A DNA stretch of 42,739 bases from Lentisphaeria bacterium (GTDB lineage: Bacteria > Verrucomicrobiota > Lentisphaeria > Victivallales > Victivallaceae), in contig JAFTRX010000078.1 in assembly GCA_017462015.1 (NCBI GenBank), forward strand, positions 1 to 42,739, given 5' to 3'. The translations under genes and the position numbers were made by a program. Numbering within the stretch: position 1 is the stretch's first letter; each line of letters starts with the position of its first letter. The notes below the pieces were generated by a model. That model had not been told where the DNA came from and did not search any database. It saw only the letters and a list, made by a program, of their open reading frames with translations. Positions 1-7,627 of the stretch are shown here, one piece after another.

Positions 1-128
1 CCTTCGTTGTCGCCTTGATTTACCCCCAACCTTACCGCGCGATGCATCCGCCGGGCGGAGCAGAATTGTTTTGCACGCTCTGCGGCGGCGCCTCGCGGGT
101 AATCTTGGGAGCAAATCGGCGGACGCCC
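1..128 (+). repeat. Dispersed inverted-repeat element, copy 1 (left-truncated by window)
   Basis: This is non-coding. Positions 11-34 match the left arm of the long inverted repeat at 19787-19810 almost exactly (core CGCCTTGATTTACCC). Positions 82-95 carry the shared core CGGCGGCGCCTCG, and 96-124 hold a decayed version of the other arm, ending in GCAAATCGGCGGACGCCC, which recurs at 19733-19750. A short open frame crosses it, but the same DNA recurs in other frames elsewhere, so I do not call a gene. Confidence 0.75.
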
Positions 129-623
129 CATAATATACTCTCTCTATATCCTGCAGAAGATTTTGCTCATGCTTATTTGCATCAGGACGACTTGCAGAAA
201 ATATAGCACTCATTGCTGAAAAAATAATTGTCTTTACTTGATTTTTCCACAAATAAAAGCTATTTTATAGGAGCTTTCAAAAAAAAGGAGATATTCAAAC
301 TTATTTGACGATATAGACAAATATTTTATAAAAACATTCTAAAATCCGGCACGCCGCACACACTACCACCATTTTGCCATAGATGCCGAACAATGCTGAA
401 AGGGGATGCAACAGAAAAAGAGTGCATTCTGTTTTGCAGCATTGTGTCTGTGGTAGGACGTGCGGCGGCAATTCAGGATGCACTTTTTTATTTCACCAAT
501 AAGTACGGTATGAAAAACGATTTTGTATCCGGTAAAAAAATTTTTTATTTGAAGAGAGAATCAGCATGGATAATGCGTATATAGTATTCAGACAGAAATC
601 TGTTTCATAAAGGAGAAAAAAAA
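129..623. other. AT-rich gene-free stretch upstream of the signalling island
   Basis: No credible gene is present. Short open frames at 301-483 (minus) and 393-584 (plus) overlap each other inside an inverted repeat and lack family features. A weak promoter-like TTGACG (305-310) lies 16 nt before TTATAA (327-332) on the plus strand, but it is far from the next gene. The end of the stretch holds the AAAGGAG ribosome site at 609-615 for the gene at 624. Confidence 0.6.
352..467. repeat. Imperfect inverted repeat able to form a ~116-nt hairpin
   Basis: Positions 352-369 pair with 450-467 (8 bp, a 3-nt internal mismatch, then 7 bp). CAATGCTG (391-398) pairs with CAGCATTG (437-444), and TGCAACAGAA (408-417) pairs with TTCTGTTTTGCA (428-439). 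The three nested stem blocks share one axis, so this could be a structured RNA or the remnant of a small inverted-repeat element. No T-tract follows, so I do not call a terminator. Confidence 0.55.
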
Positions 624-1511
624 ATGGCAGAATTCACACACAAATGTCCCTATTGCAATCAGGAATTGCTTCTGGAGGATGACTGGGCAGGTCAAGCCAT
701 CGTCTGCCCGAAATGCAATAACAGCGTCAAGGTTCCGGATCGGCAAAAAAACAGTCAAGCGGCTGCCGAAAGATACACCATGTCTCGTTTTTCATCGGCA
801 TACTGCATCGATAAGTCACATCGAAGGGCACTGGACGGCTTTTGTGTATACGCCGTCATCAGTATCATTGTACCGTTGGTGCTTTTCATCATTGCGTTTA
901 TAACCCTGGCAGACGATGCGCTGACAGGAGGCGGTATTACGCTGCTGTCAGCCATTCTCTCCATTCCGTTTGCCATACTCGGCATCTGGGCGATCAAATT
1001 CACCACCGATTTGAAAAAGCCGTATAAAAAAATCACCTGCTCATCAAAGAACGATACCCTGCTGATAATTTGCGGTATCCTCAACGGTGCAGTCTGTATC
1101 GTTCTTGCCATCGCGCTGGCAGTCGACCTGCTCAGAGGGGGGAGCCGTATTATTCCCAAGTTATTTGGAATCATCTCCCTGGCATTTGGAGCTTTTTCCG
1201 TCATCCGGGTGCGCGCTTTTTATAAACTCCGGGCAGAAGAAGATGCCGGTTTCACCGAAGAGGAGATCGCCGCCGGAAAAGATGATTTTCTGCAAAACGG
1301 CGACACTTCCGGTGTTTCGATCACTCAACAGCTGGCAAGCGGTTTATCACTTGGCTGTCTGATTCCGTTTGCCGGATTGATTTTCCTGCTGCCGGCGGTT
1401 CTGTTTGCCGTCATCTCGACCAAAAAAGGGTTCCCGGTACCGAGAGCCATCATTTGCATGATTCTGGGTGCCGTTATCAATATTGTTACTTTGATTATCG
1501 CTGCAAGCTGA
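624..1511 (+). CDS. Zinc-ribbon multi-pass membrane protein, function unknown
   Basis: This 295-residue protein starts with a rubredoxin-type zinc ribbon (CPYC at 8-11, CPKC at 28-31, the second followed by the basic/proline tail typical of such ribbons). After a charged linker there are about six hydrophobic segments: roughly 73-96, 104-126, 145-170, 179-197, 241-264 and 274-294. A soluble, acidic Glu-rich loop lies around 204-228. The layout resembles DUF4190-like ribbon/membrane proteins of the PVC group. AAAGGAG at 609-615 supports the ATG. It sits just upstream of two sigma/kinase modules on the same strand, and the second kinase begins with similar ribbons, so a shared signalling role is possible but unproven. 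Confidence 0.8.
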   Translation: MAEFTHKCPYCNQELLLEDDWAGQAIVCPKCNNSVKVPDRQKNSQAAAERYTMSRFSSAYCIDKSHRRALDGFCVYAVISIIVPLVLFIIAFITLADDALTGGGITLLSAILSIPFAILGIWAIKFTTDLKKPYKKITCSSKNDTLLIICGILNGAVCIVLAIALAVDLLRGGSRIIPKLFGIISLAFGAFSVIRVRAFYKLRAEEDAGFTEEEIAAGKDDFLQNGDTSGVSITQQLASGLSLGCLIPFAGLIFLLPAVLFAVISTKKGFPVPRAIICMILGAVINIVTLIIAAS

Positions 1512-1519
1512 AAAAAATA

Positions 1520-1548
1520 TTGATATCCAGTTGCAGTGGTGTTATATT
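1520..1548 (+). promoter_or_regulatory. Candidate sigma-70 promoter of sigma factor 1
   Basis: TTGATA (1520-1525), a 17-nt spacer, then TATATT (1543-1548). The expected transcript start, near 1555, is only a few nucleotides before the ATG at 1559, which would make the mRNA leaderless or nearly so. This fits the lack of any Shine-Dalgarno sequence in front of that ATG. Confidence 0.5.
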
Positions 1549-1558
1549 ATACGCCATT

Positions 1559-2119
1559 ATGGCATATACTACGAGAAAATCACTATTGACCGCAGTACAG
1601 CAGGGCGATGAAGTTTCGTGGCAGGAGTTCTACGAAACTTACCGCCCGCTGATCCTCTTTTGTGCCAAAGGGCGGCTCACCCCGGAGGAGAGTGAAGATC
1701 TGGTACAGCTGGTCATGATGAAATTTTTCCGTTCCGGCGACAAGTTCCGCTACGATCCGGCAAAGGGACATCTGCGTTCATTTCTCGGAACCATCACCCG
1801 CAACACCATCACCGATATCCTGCGCCGCCGGAAAGCACCGGACACCGGAACACCGCTTCCGGAACCGGATGTCGATGACTTTGAACAGCACTGGGAACAG
1901 GAGTGGGAGAAACATATCTTTGCTCAAGCGTTGACCGAACTGAAATCGCGGGTCAGCGCCAGAGTGTTTCAAACCTTCGATCTCTACGTCCTGCACAGTC
2001 AAAACGCCGGTGATGTGGCACGCTTTCTCGATATTGACATCGACCGCGTTTACAAAGCAAAACTGCGCTGTATCCGGATATTGCAGGAAATCGTCTCCCG
2101 TCTGCAGGAGGAAAAGTGA
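1559..2119 (+). CDS. ECF-like RNA polymerase sigma factor (module 1)
   Basis: A 186-residue two-domain sigma factor. Sigma-2 covers about 18-92, with region 2.2 around SEDLVQLVMMKFF and the following FRYDPAKGHLRSFLGTITRN block. Sigma-4 covers about 115-180, ending in a helix-turn-helix (GDVARFLDIDIDRVYKAKLR). The frame is open upstream to 1454, but those residues are unlike the family, and the paralogue at 3770 aligns from the ATG at 1559 (shared GDEVSW). No ribosome site precedes it. The stop overlaps the kinase start by 1 nt, so the two are translationally coupled. Acidic residues in region 2.2 are retained, unlike sigma factors of the EcfP type, which need phosphorylation there. Function as a regulator of unknown genes is inferred. 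Confidence 0.88.
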   Translation: MAYTTRKSLLTAVQQGDEVSWQEFYETYRPLILFCAKGRLTPEESEDLVQLVMMKFFRSGDKFRYDPAKGHLRSFLGTITRNTITDILRRRKAPDTGTPLPEPDVDDFEQHWEQEWEKHIFAQALTELKSRVSARVFQTFDLYVLHSQNAGDVARFLDIDIDRVYKAKLRCIRILQEIVSRLQEEK

Positions 2120-3678
2120 TGGTTACGACTGTGCCGCCCGCCGGAACCATCCCCGGCTATACCCTGCTGCAAAAGTGCGGCAGAGGTGCGTGCGGTGATG
2201 TTTATATCGCGCGCGACATTGCCGGACGGCGCGTTGCACTGAAGATCATCGAAGGCGATACGCAAAGTTCCCGGGAGATGCAGGGGTTGCGCAGCAGTGC
2301 CGAATTGCAGGATTTCACCCATTTGATAAAAATCTATCACATAGGTGAAGATAAGGGTGTGTTCTATTACAGCATGGAACTTGCCGATGCATTGGAAACC
2401 GCCCCGTACCTGCCCGCCACGCTTGGCAACGTGCTGAAGCAGCGCCATCATCTTCCCCCCGGAGAAGTCATCACTCTGGGCAAACAGATATTAGCCGGGA
2501 TCAGCACACTGCATGAAGCCAATCTTATCCACCGGGATATCAAACCGGATAATCTGCTCTTTGTCAACAATGTACTCAAGTTGTCCGATCTTGGCTTGCT
2601 CCGGACGGAAACTGCTTCGTTGAGCGTAGGCGGAACGCTGGGGTTCATTCCTCCGGAACGGCTGCACTGCGCGCAGGGGTGCATATCCAGAGAAGATGAC
2701 CTCTACGCGGCGGGCAAGGTATTGTACTGCATGCTCAGCGGCAACGCGCCTGAACGTTTTCCGGAGCTTCCGCCGGAACTGCTTTCGTCTCCTGCAGCAT
2801 CAAAGCTGAACCGGATATTGCTCACCGCGTGCGATGCCATACCTGACAGGCGTTTTCACAGTGCGGCTCAATTTTCTTTGGCACTTGAACAACTTGCCTT
2901 GCCACCGCCGCCGCGCCGGCGTTTATCCAAAAAATATCTGCTGCTTTTGCCAATATTACTGGCGGCACTGCCATTTTACCGTTTTCTTTCCTCCCCGCCG
3001 CCAGTACCGGAAAAAAGTCAGCTTGCGATCGAACCACTGCCGCAACAGCAAAACAAACGTCACTATTCGATCAGTGTATCCTCCGGCACCCCGGAAAATA
3101 CGGTGATCTACTCCTTTGCTGAAAACAGCCCTTCCACCGGCAAGCCGCAGCAAAGTAAGCTTCTTGTGTCCGATCGTTTCACCGATAACAAAATATGGGC
3201 AATCAATGCCGCACACAATATCGTCCGCACGTTTAACACACTTTCCCTGAACGACTACGCTGAAGGAGAGATCAAATTCCTGCCGCAGCTTCCGGAAAAT
3301 TATGCGCTCACATTCACGATGAAAGCTGACAAACTTACTGCACCGCTGATTTGCACCATAACCTCTGCCTCCGGCAAAGAGAAATTGGAATGGGATTTTT
3401 CCGGTACACCGGAGGGCGTCCTGCCGTCTTCACTGAAATACTTCCGCAACGGCAGTGTCATCGCCAGTTACCGCCAGCGGAAAAACGGCAGACTGCGCTT
3501 CAGGCAAAAGACCAAAGTGGAAATACTCCGGACTCCGGAACGAATGGAAATCAGATTAAACGGCAAAATTGCTTTCACAGCTCCGGCATTTTTCCCCGGT
3601 GGAAAATTCATGTTCCACGCCAGCGGAGGAAATTGCAAGGTTGAAATACAAAATTTTCAGCTTCACCACCGGCAGTGA
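2119..3678 (+). CDS. Transmembrane Ser/Thr protein kinase (module 1)
   Basis: A Hanks-type kinase of 519 residues. It has a glycine loop (GRGACGDVY, ~21-29), the beta-3 lysine in VALKII (~42), the catalytic loop HRDIKPDN (~138-145), DLG in place of DFG (~157-159), and GTLGFIPPE as the activation-segment end. A basic stretch precedes one membrane helix (~272-291). The C-terminal ~220 residues would lie outside the membrane and are beta-rich, like LamG or DUF1080-type jelly rolls, so they may bind a glycan; that is inference. ATG 2119 is 6 nt after AGGAGG; the in-frame GTG at 2116 is too close. It is coupled to the upstream sigma gene, the likely phosphorylation partner. Confidence 0.9.
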   Translation: MVTTVPPAGTIPGYTLLQKCGRGACGDVYIARDIAGRRVALKIIEGDTQSSREMQGLRSSAELQDFTHLIKIYHIGEDKGVFYYSMELADALETAPYLPATLGNVLKQRHHLPPGEVITLGKQILAGISTLHEANLIHRDIKPDNLLFVNNVLKLSDLGLLRTETASLSVGGTLGFIPPERLHCAQGCISREDDLYAAGKVLYCMLSGNAPERFPELPPELLSSPAASKLNRILLTACDAIPDRRFHSAAQFSLALEQLALPPPPRRRLSKKYLLLLPILLAALPFYRFLSSPPPVPEKSQLAIEPLPQQQNKRHYSISVSSGTPENTVIYSFAENSPSTGKPQQSKLLVSDRFTDNKIWAINAAHNIVRTFNTLSLNDYAEGEIKFLPQLPENYALTFTMKADKLTAPLICTITSASGKEKLEWDFSGTPEGVLPSSLKYFRNGSVIASYRQRKNGRLRFRQKTKVEILRTPERMEIRLNGKIAFTAPAFFPGGKFMFHASGGNCKVEIQNFQLHHRQ

Positions 3679-3769
3679 ACTTGCATTTACAAAATAATAT
3701 GCTAATTTATAAAGACGGCACATCCGGTGCCGGAAAAATTGTTTATTTCGGGCGTGGGGGCGCAAAATT

Positions 3770-4333
3770 ATGTCTTTTACAACCAATGTTACATTTCTGG
3801 AAAAAATATGTTCCGGAGATGAGGTTTCATGGGAGCAGTTTAAAAAAATATACTCTCCTCTGATACGGAGTTGCGGATTTTATTGGAAATTGTCGCCGGT
3901 GGAATGTGATGAACTGGTGCAGGAGGTGATGATCGCTTTTTTCAAGCGTTCCGGAACATTCAAATATGATCCGCAGCGCGGCTCGTTCCGCAGTTACCTG
4001 CGCACCATCGCCCGGAATGGCACGTTCACCATTCTTCAGCGCCGCAGTGACACGCCGCCGGAACAGGAAAAACAGCACAGTATCATGGATTTGGCATTCG
4101 ATGAACAGTGGGATTCCGAATGGCGCAACCATCTCTTTTCCGAAGCGCTCAAGGTGCTGGAACGGGATATGGATGCAATCTCCTTCCGTTCATTTTATGA
4201 GTATGTGATCGAAGAGAAAAAACCGGCAGAGGTCGCTGATTCACTGGGAATCTCCGTCAATGCGGTATATATCAACAAGTGCCGGGCGCTGGAACATTTG
4301 CGCCGCACCATAAAAATGTTGGATCAGTTGTGA
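3770..4333 (+). CDS. ECF-like RNA polymerase sigma factor (module 2)
   Basis: A 187-residue paralogue of the sigma factor at 1559. It shares the GDEVSW-x-F N-terminus, a region 2.2 block (CDELVQEVMIAFFKRSG), FKYDPQRGSFRSYLRTIARN in region 2.3-2.4, an acidic/Trp linker (DEQWDSEW), and a C-terminal helix-turn-helix (PAEVADSLGISVNAVYINKCR). Both domains are complete. The 91-nt gap before it has no strong ribosome site; TTGCAT (3681) with TAATTT (3703) at 16 nt is a weak promoter candidate. A small anti-sigma-like gene and a kinase follow on the same strand, suggesting two layers of control. Confidence 0.9.
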   Translation: MSFTTNVTFLEKICSGDEVSWEQFKKIYSPLIRSCGFYWKLSPVECDELVQEVMIAFFKRSGTFKYDPQRGSFRSYLRTIARNGTFTILQRRSDTPPEQEKQHSIMDLAFDEQWDSEWRNHLFSEALKVLERDMDAISFRSFYEYVIEEKKPAEVADSLGISVNAVYINKCRALEHLRRTIKMLDQL

Positions 4334-4349
4334 TTTCAGGAGGTGGGAG

Positions 4350-4562
4350 ATGAGACATTTTGAAGAGTTTGAAATGGAGCATTTACTGAATTCTACCGGT
4401 TCGGTATGGATGCGCTGGCGTTGCCGTTTTCACTTGAAACGCTGTCCGGTTTGCCGCGCACGGATGGAAAAAGTTCTGGCAGATCGAAATTTTGCGGTAC
4501 GGTTCAAAGCCGGTATCGAACATCTGCGCTCCTGCGCCATTGTTGAAGAGAACCGGCAGTAA
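4350..4562 (+). CDS. Small zinc-binding anti-sigma-like protein (H-x3-C-x2-C)
   Basis: A 70-residue protein preceded by a good AGGAGG (4339-4344). Its middle holds FHLKRCPVCRARM, an H-x3-C-x2-C arrangement that is the hallmark of zf-HC2/ZAS anti-sigma domains, with helices on either side. There is no membrane segment, so it would be a soluble, minimal version. It lies 16 nt after sigma factor 2 and 15 nt before the kinase, the usual place for an anti-sigma factor. Family assignment rests on the motif and position only; a simple zinc-binding helical protein is the alternative. Confidence 0.7.
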   Translation: MRHFEEFEMEHLLNSTGSVWMRWRCRFHLKRCPVCRARMEKVLADRNFAVRFKAGIEHLRSCAIVEENRQ

Positions 4563-4577
4563 GAGTTTTCCGGAGGT

Positions 4578-6260
4578 ATGATGATATCCAAGAATCTTAT
4601 TTGCCCGGCGTGCCGGAATCAATTTGAATTTGCCCTTGACGAAGAGGTTTTTTCCGGCAATGTACTCTGTCCGCGCTGTGAGGTCAACCTTGCGTACACG
4701 GAGTACAAAGAGATGATTTTCTGCCCGGTTTGCCGTGCCGCCGCCGAACTTTCATTGTCACACCCGGAAGATGAGATACCAAAATGCGCGCAATGTTCAG
4801 CGGAGTTGTTTTCTGCAGTTCCGGAGAAGTCGCCATTTCTGCGCGATGGGGATTTTTTTGACAAGTACCGGATCATAACCCGCGTGGGCAAAGGCGGCAT
4901 GTCTGAAGTATACAAAGCGGAACATCTGCTGTTGAAGCAGATCTACGCCTTGAAGATATTGAAAAATGACCGCAGTCAGGAGTATCCGCTGATGTACAAA
5001 CGCTTTCTCCGGGAGGGAAAATGTTTTCATCAGATCGATCACCCCAATATCGTCCGGGTATACGACATCGGATGTGATGTGAAAACCGGACATCTTTTCA
5101 TCGCCATGGAATACCTCGACGGCGGTACTCTCGCTGAACTTTGCACTACCCCCATGCCGGAAACAGAACTGCTCCGCGTGGCAGAGGATATAGCACACGC
5201 CCTCGCCGAACTGGAAAAACAGCAGATCATCCACCGCGATATCAAGCCATCAAATATCATGCTCACCTCCGATGGGAAATACAAACTTATGGATCTGGGT
5301 ATCGCCAAAACCGTTAATGCCGACAACAGTGATTATACGCTGACGGTGGATCAGGCGATCTTCGGTACTCCCGTGTATGCGTCTCCGGAACAATGTGAAT
5401 CTCCGCACGATGTCGACTGCCGTTCCGATATATACTCTCTGGGCGCCACCCTCTATCACCTTGCCTGCGGCGAACCGCCGTTTGATGGTAAATCTCCGCT
5501 GAGCATCGTGGTCAATGTGGTTGGCAATTCTCCGCTGCCGCTGAGGGATAGAATGCCGGAATTATCTGCCGGAACAGTAAATTTGATTGAGCGCATGATG
5601 GATAAATCTCCGCAGAACCGTCCGCAGAATGCGAATGTACTTCTGGATGAACTTGCCATGCTCAAAGGCGGTTGTCCCCGGAAGAATTACCGCAGGCGGC
5701 AGATGTATTGGTCCGTGACCCTGCTGCTGATACTGCTTGCGGCGTCCGGCATCCTTTTGCCGCAAAAACAGAAAGCTGCCCCGCTTCACACGGAAGAAAA
5801 AACGCCGCTCATCGCCCGGAATCTGAAACTTTTTTGCGACACACTTCCCGAAACGCCAAACGTAACCAATTGGCGCAACCCTCCGGCATTTGACTGGCAT
5901 ATCCATTTGTCTCAGGCGTTGCGTGAAGCAAAAGAAAAAAATCTCAACGTTCTTCTTCTGCTGCACCGGGAACATATTATGCCGAAAAAGTGGCGTGATG
6001 AAAAATTCTTGCGCGCATTGCGAAAAAAATATGTGCTGATGTTTGGGGAATGTTCCGATAATGGTATGCCGGAAGAACAGCAGCAGCACATTGAACAACT
6101 GTGCAATATTCTGCAGATAAATGATGCTGCTCCGGCAGCAGCCGTAATCTCGCCGGATGGGGAATTTATCCGTTTGTACAAAAATATCAATGCGGCAGCT
6201 GACGGTCTGTTTTCATCAACCGCCAAGCTTAAACCCGAAAAACGCCAGCGGCAGCAGTAA
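4578..6260 (+). CDS. Transmembrane Ser/Thr protein kinase with zinc ribbons and a thioredoxin-like tail (module 2)
   Basis: A 560-residue protein. Four CxxC pairs (9-12, 31-34, 49-52, 70-73) form two N-terminal zinc ribbons. The kinase domain (~96-362) has GKGGMSEVY (104-111), ALKIL with Lys126, HRDIKPSN (219-226), DLGIAK (239-244) and GTPVYASPE. One membrane helix spans 376-394. The outer domain (~435-545) resembles thioredoxin_7-type folds (AKEKNLNVLLLL, then a helix and YVLMFGE), but the usual CxxC is absent at HREHIMPKK, so it should not do redox chemistry and may sense or bind instead. GGAGGT lies directly before the ATG; the second ATG at 4581 is equally possible. The last 45 nt overlap the convergent gene at 6216. 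Confidence 0.9.
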   Translation: MMISKNLICPACRNQFEFALDEEVFSGNVLCPRCEVNLAYTEYKEMIFCPVCRAAAELSLSHPEDEIPKCAQCSAELFSAVPEKSPFLRDGDFFDKYRIITRVGKGGMSEVYKAEHLLLKQIYALKILKNDRSQEYPLMYKRFLREGKCFHQIDHPNIVRVYDIGCDVKTGHLFIAMEYLDGGTLAELCTTPMPETELLRVAEDIAHALAELEKQQIIHRDIKPSNIMLTSDGKYKLMDLGIAKTVNADNSDYTLTVDQAIFGTPVYASPEQCESPHDVDCRSDIYSLGATLYHLACGEPPFDGKSPLSIVVNVVGNSPLPLRDRMPELSAGTVNLIERMMDKSPQNRPQNANVLLDELAMLKGGCPRKNYRRRQMYWSVTLLLILLAASGILLPQKQKAAPLHTEEKTPLIARNLKLFCDTLPETPNVTNWRNPPAFDWHIHLSQALREAKEKNLNVLLLLHREHIMPKKWRDEKFLRALRKKYVLMFGECSDNGMPEEQQQHIEQLCNILQINDAAPAAAVISPDGEFIRLYKNINAAADGLFSSTAKLKPEKRQRQQ

Positions 6261-6608
6261 CACGTCGACTACCAGTTTGAATGGTGCCGCACATCCGGCA
6301 CCGATGTTGCCCAGTCCGTTGCTGAACAACCCGAACGGCGCTCCGGCAGTACACTGGATCACTCCCAGCGGCAAGCAGAATATATCTACGATATCTCTGC
6401 CGATGGTCAGCAATTGCGCCCCGGAGTTGGTCATCCATTCGATGATATGCGGAGATGCCATATTGGCGGCTTTCAGCGCCAGCGGGGCGAGGATTATCAT
6501 GGTCACCGGTTCCCCGCGCGCCTGCGGAGATGCCGCACTCATCACTGCTGCCAACGCTGTAATGATGAAAAAACGGCGTATAAATGAACTCTTCAATAAA
6601 AATTCCAT
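6216..6608 (-). CDS. Small exported hydrophobic protein, last gene of the T2SS operon
   Basis: A 130-residue protein with a basic start and hydrophobic signal segment (FFIITALAAVMSAASPQARG), then a Gly/Cys/Phe-rich, hydrophobic body (IFCLPLGVIQCTAGAPFG, LGNIGAGCAAPF) and a final hydrophobic helix. I do not recognise a family. Its ATG overlaps the end of gspK by 16 nt, suggesting translational coupling and a real gene. Its 3' end runs 45 nt into the convergent kinase gene. It may be a membrane or periplasmic accessory of the secretion system; that is inferred from position alone. Confidence 0.6.
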   Translation of the reverse strand: MEFLLKSSFIRRFFIITALAAVMSAASPQARGEPVTMIILAPLALKAANMASPHIIEWMTNSGAQLLTIGRDIVDIFCLPLGVIQCTAGAPFGLFSNGLGNIGAGCAAPFKLVVDVLLLPLAFFGFKLGG

Positions 6609-7627
6609 TCCAGATACTCAATACATTCGTTGTCAGGACCGGAGATACGGAACGCAGGATAACTGAACACCAACCGGGAAAACGGGCGCGGTTCCTCGTC
6701 TGCCGCTTCGATAACCACAGTGCAAAGTCCGCTTTCGGTGGTGGCAAGTGCGGATTTCAGTTTGGCGATTATTTCTTCATCCAGAGTATCACTCAAGAGT
6801 GTCCGTTCCGTGCGCCACGCCTCCAGCGCCTCCATCACCTCCGGCACCTTCTCTTCGTCAATGTTGCAATAATTCTGTATCATCCGGGGAGTCGCGGTAA
6901 ACAATGCCGGTTTTCCGCCGGTCGCCGTTGCTCCGGCAGGCGGAATCAAACGGATGTGACTCATGCGTCCGTTGCGATCCATCGGGTAGAGTTTGAGAAA
7001 ATCCTGGATATAAGCGAGCTCTTCGCGGAACTGTAATGCGCCGTTACGGGGCAGCGGTTTCAAACCGGCATCTTCGTAATCATTGGCTTCCCAGCTGTCA
7101 TCCCGCGCTTCGTCATCGCTGTCGATATAGTCGGCAAGCCGTGCCTGAAAACGGGTTATCATCTCCTCTACATCAGCTTCGGTATCTTCGTTGACATACT
7201 TTTTCATCGCATTGGATGTATCCTGCGCCACATCTTCGCCGCTCAAGGTATCGTTGATGGAAAACTTCACCTTTTCGCCATAGTAGTCAATAACATGATA
7301 GACACTGTCGCACAAAAAGCGGTCGTGGTCATATTCAGTATAATCGGTTTCCCCCAGTTTTTCCGACGGAAAAAGCGCCAGATCAGCTGCGTACAGATAC
7401 TGCACTCTGGTGGCGACACCTTCGGCAACGAACATGGAACGCTGCCGCTCGACATGAGCATACACGGTAAAGGTTCCGATTTTGGAAAGTGACAACACCG
7501 CCGCCGTGATGATACCGCCGGTCAAAAGCAGAAACAGCACCGCAACCAGTGCTGAACCGCGCTCCGATGATTTACGCTGCACTTTCACTCTCTTGTGTTC
7601 ACTTCGGGGGAAATATCCTTTTCTCAT
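6593..7627 (-). CDS. gspK: Type II secretion minor pseudopilin GspK-like
   Basis: A 344-residue protein with a prepilin-like N-terminus: basic leader, then ERG followed by SALVAVLFLLLTGGIITAAV. Position +5 is not Glu, as is usual for GspK, the tip pseudopilin. A helix with FVAEGVATRVQYLY follows, and a large acidic body (~90-330) matches the size of GspK, far bigger than the other pseudopilins. It would cap the pseudopilus with GspI and GspJ. Its ATG overlaps the gspJ stop by 4 nt. This is the only pseudopilin here with the canonical Gly before the predicted cleavage point. Confidence 0.82.
   Translation of the reverse strand: MRKGYFPRSEHKRVKVQRKSSERGSALVAVLFLLLTGGIITAAVLSLSKIGTFTVYAHVERQRSMFVAEGVATRVQYLYAADLALFPSEKLGETDYTEYDHDRFLCDSVYHVIDYYGEKVKFSINDTLSGEDVAQDTSNAMKKYVNEDTEADVEEMITRFQARLADYIDSDDEARDDSWEANDYEDAGLKPLPRNGALQFREELAYIQDFLKLYPMDRNGRMSHIRLIPPAGATATGGKPALFTATPRMIQNYCNIDEEKVPEVMEALEAWRTERTLLSDTLDEEIIAKLKSALATTESGLCTVVIEAADEEPRPFSRLVFSYPAFRISGPDNECIEYLEWNFY

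Noticed and set aside
15-206. 63-residue plus-strand open frame
   Set aside because: It lies in the repeat remnant; the same DNA occurs in other frames elsewhere.
301-584. Opposing 60- and 63-residue open frames
   Set aside because: They overlap across an inverted repeat; no ribosome site and no recognisable sequence.
1559-2119. EcfP-type phospho-activated sigma factor
   Set aside because: Region 2.2 retains acidic residues, so the known mechanism, in which phosphorylation supplies the missing charge, is not supported for either sigma factor.
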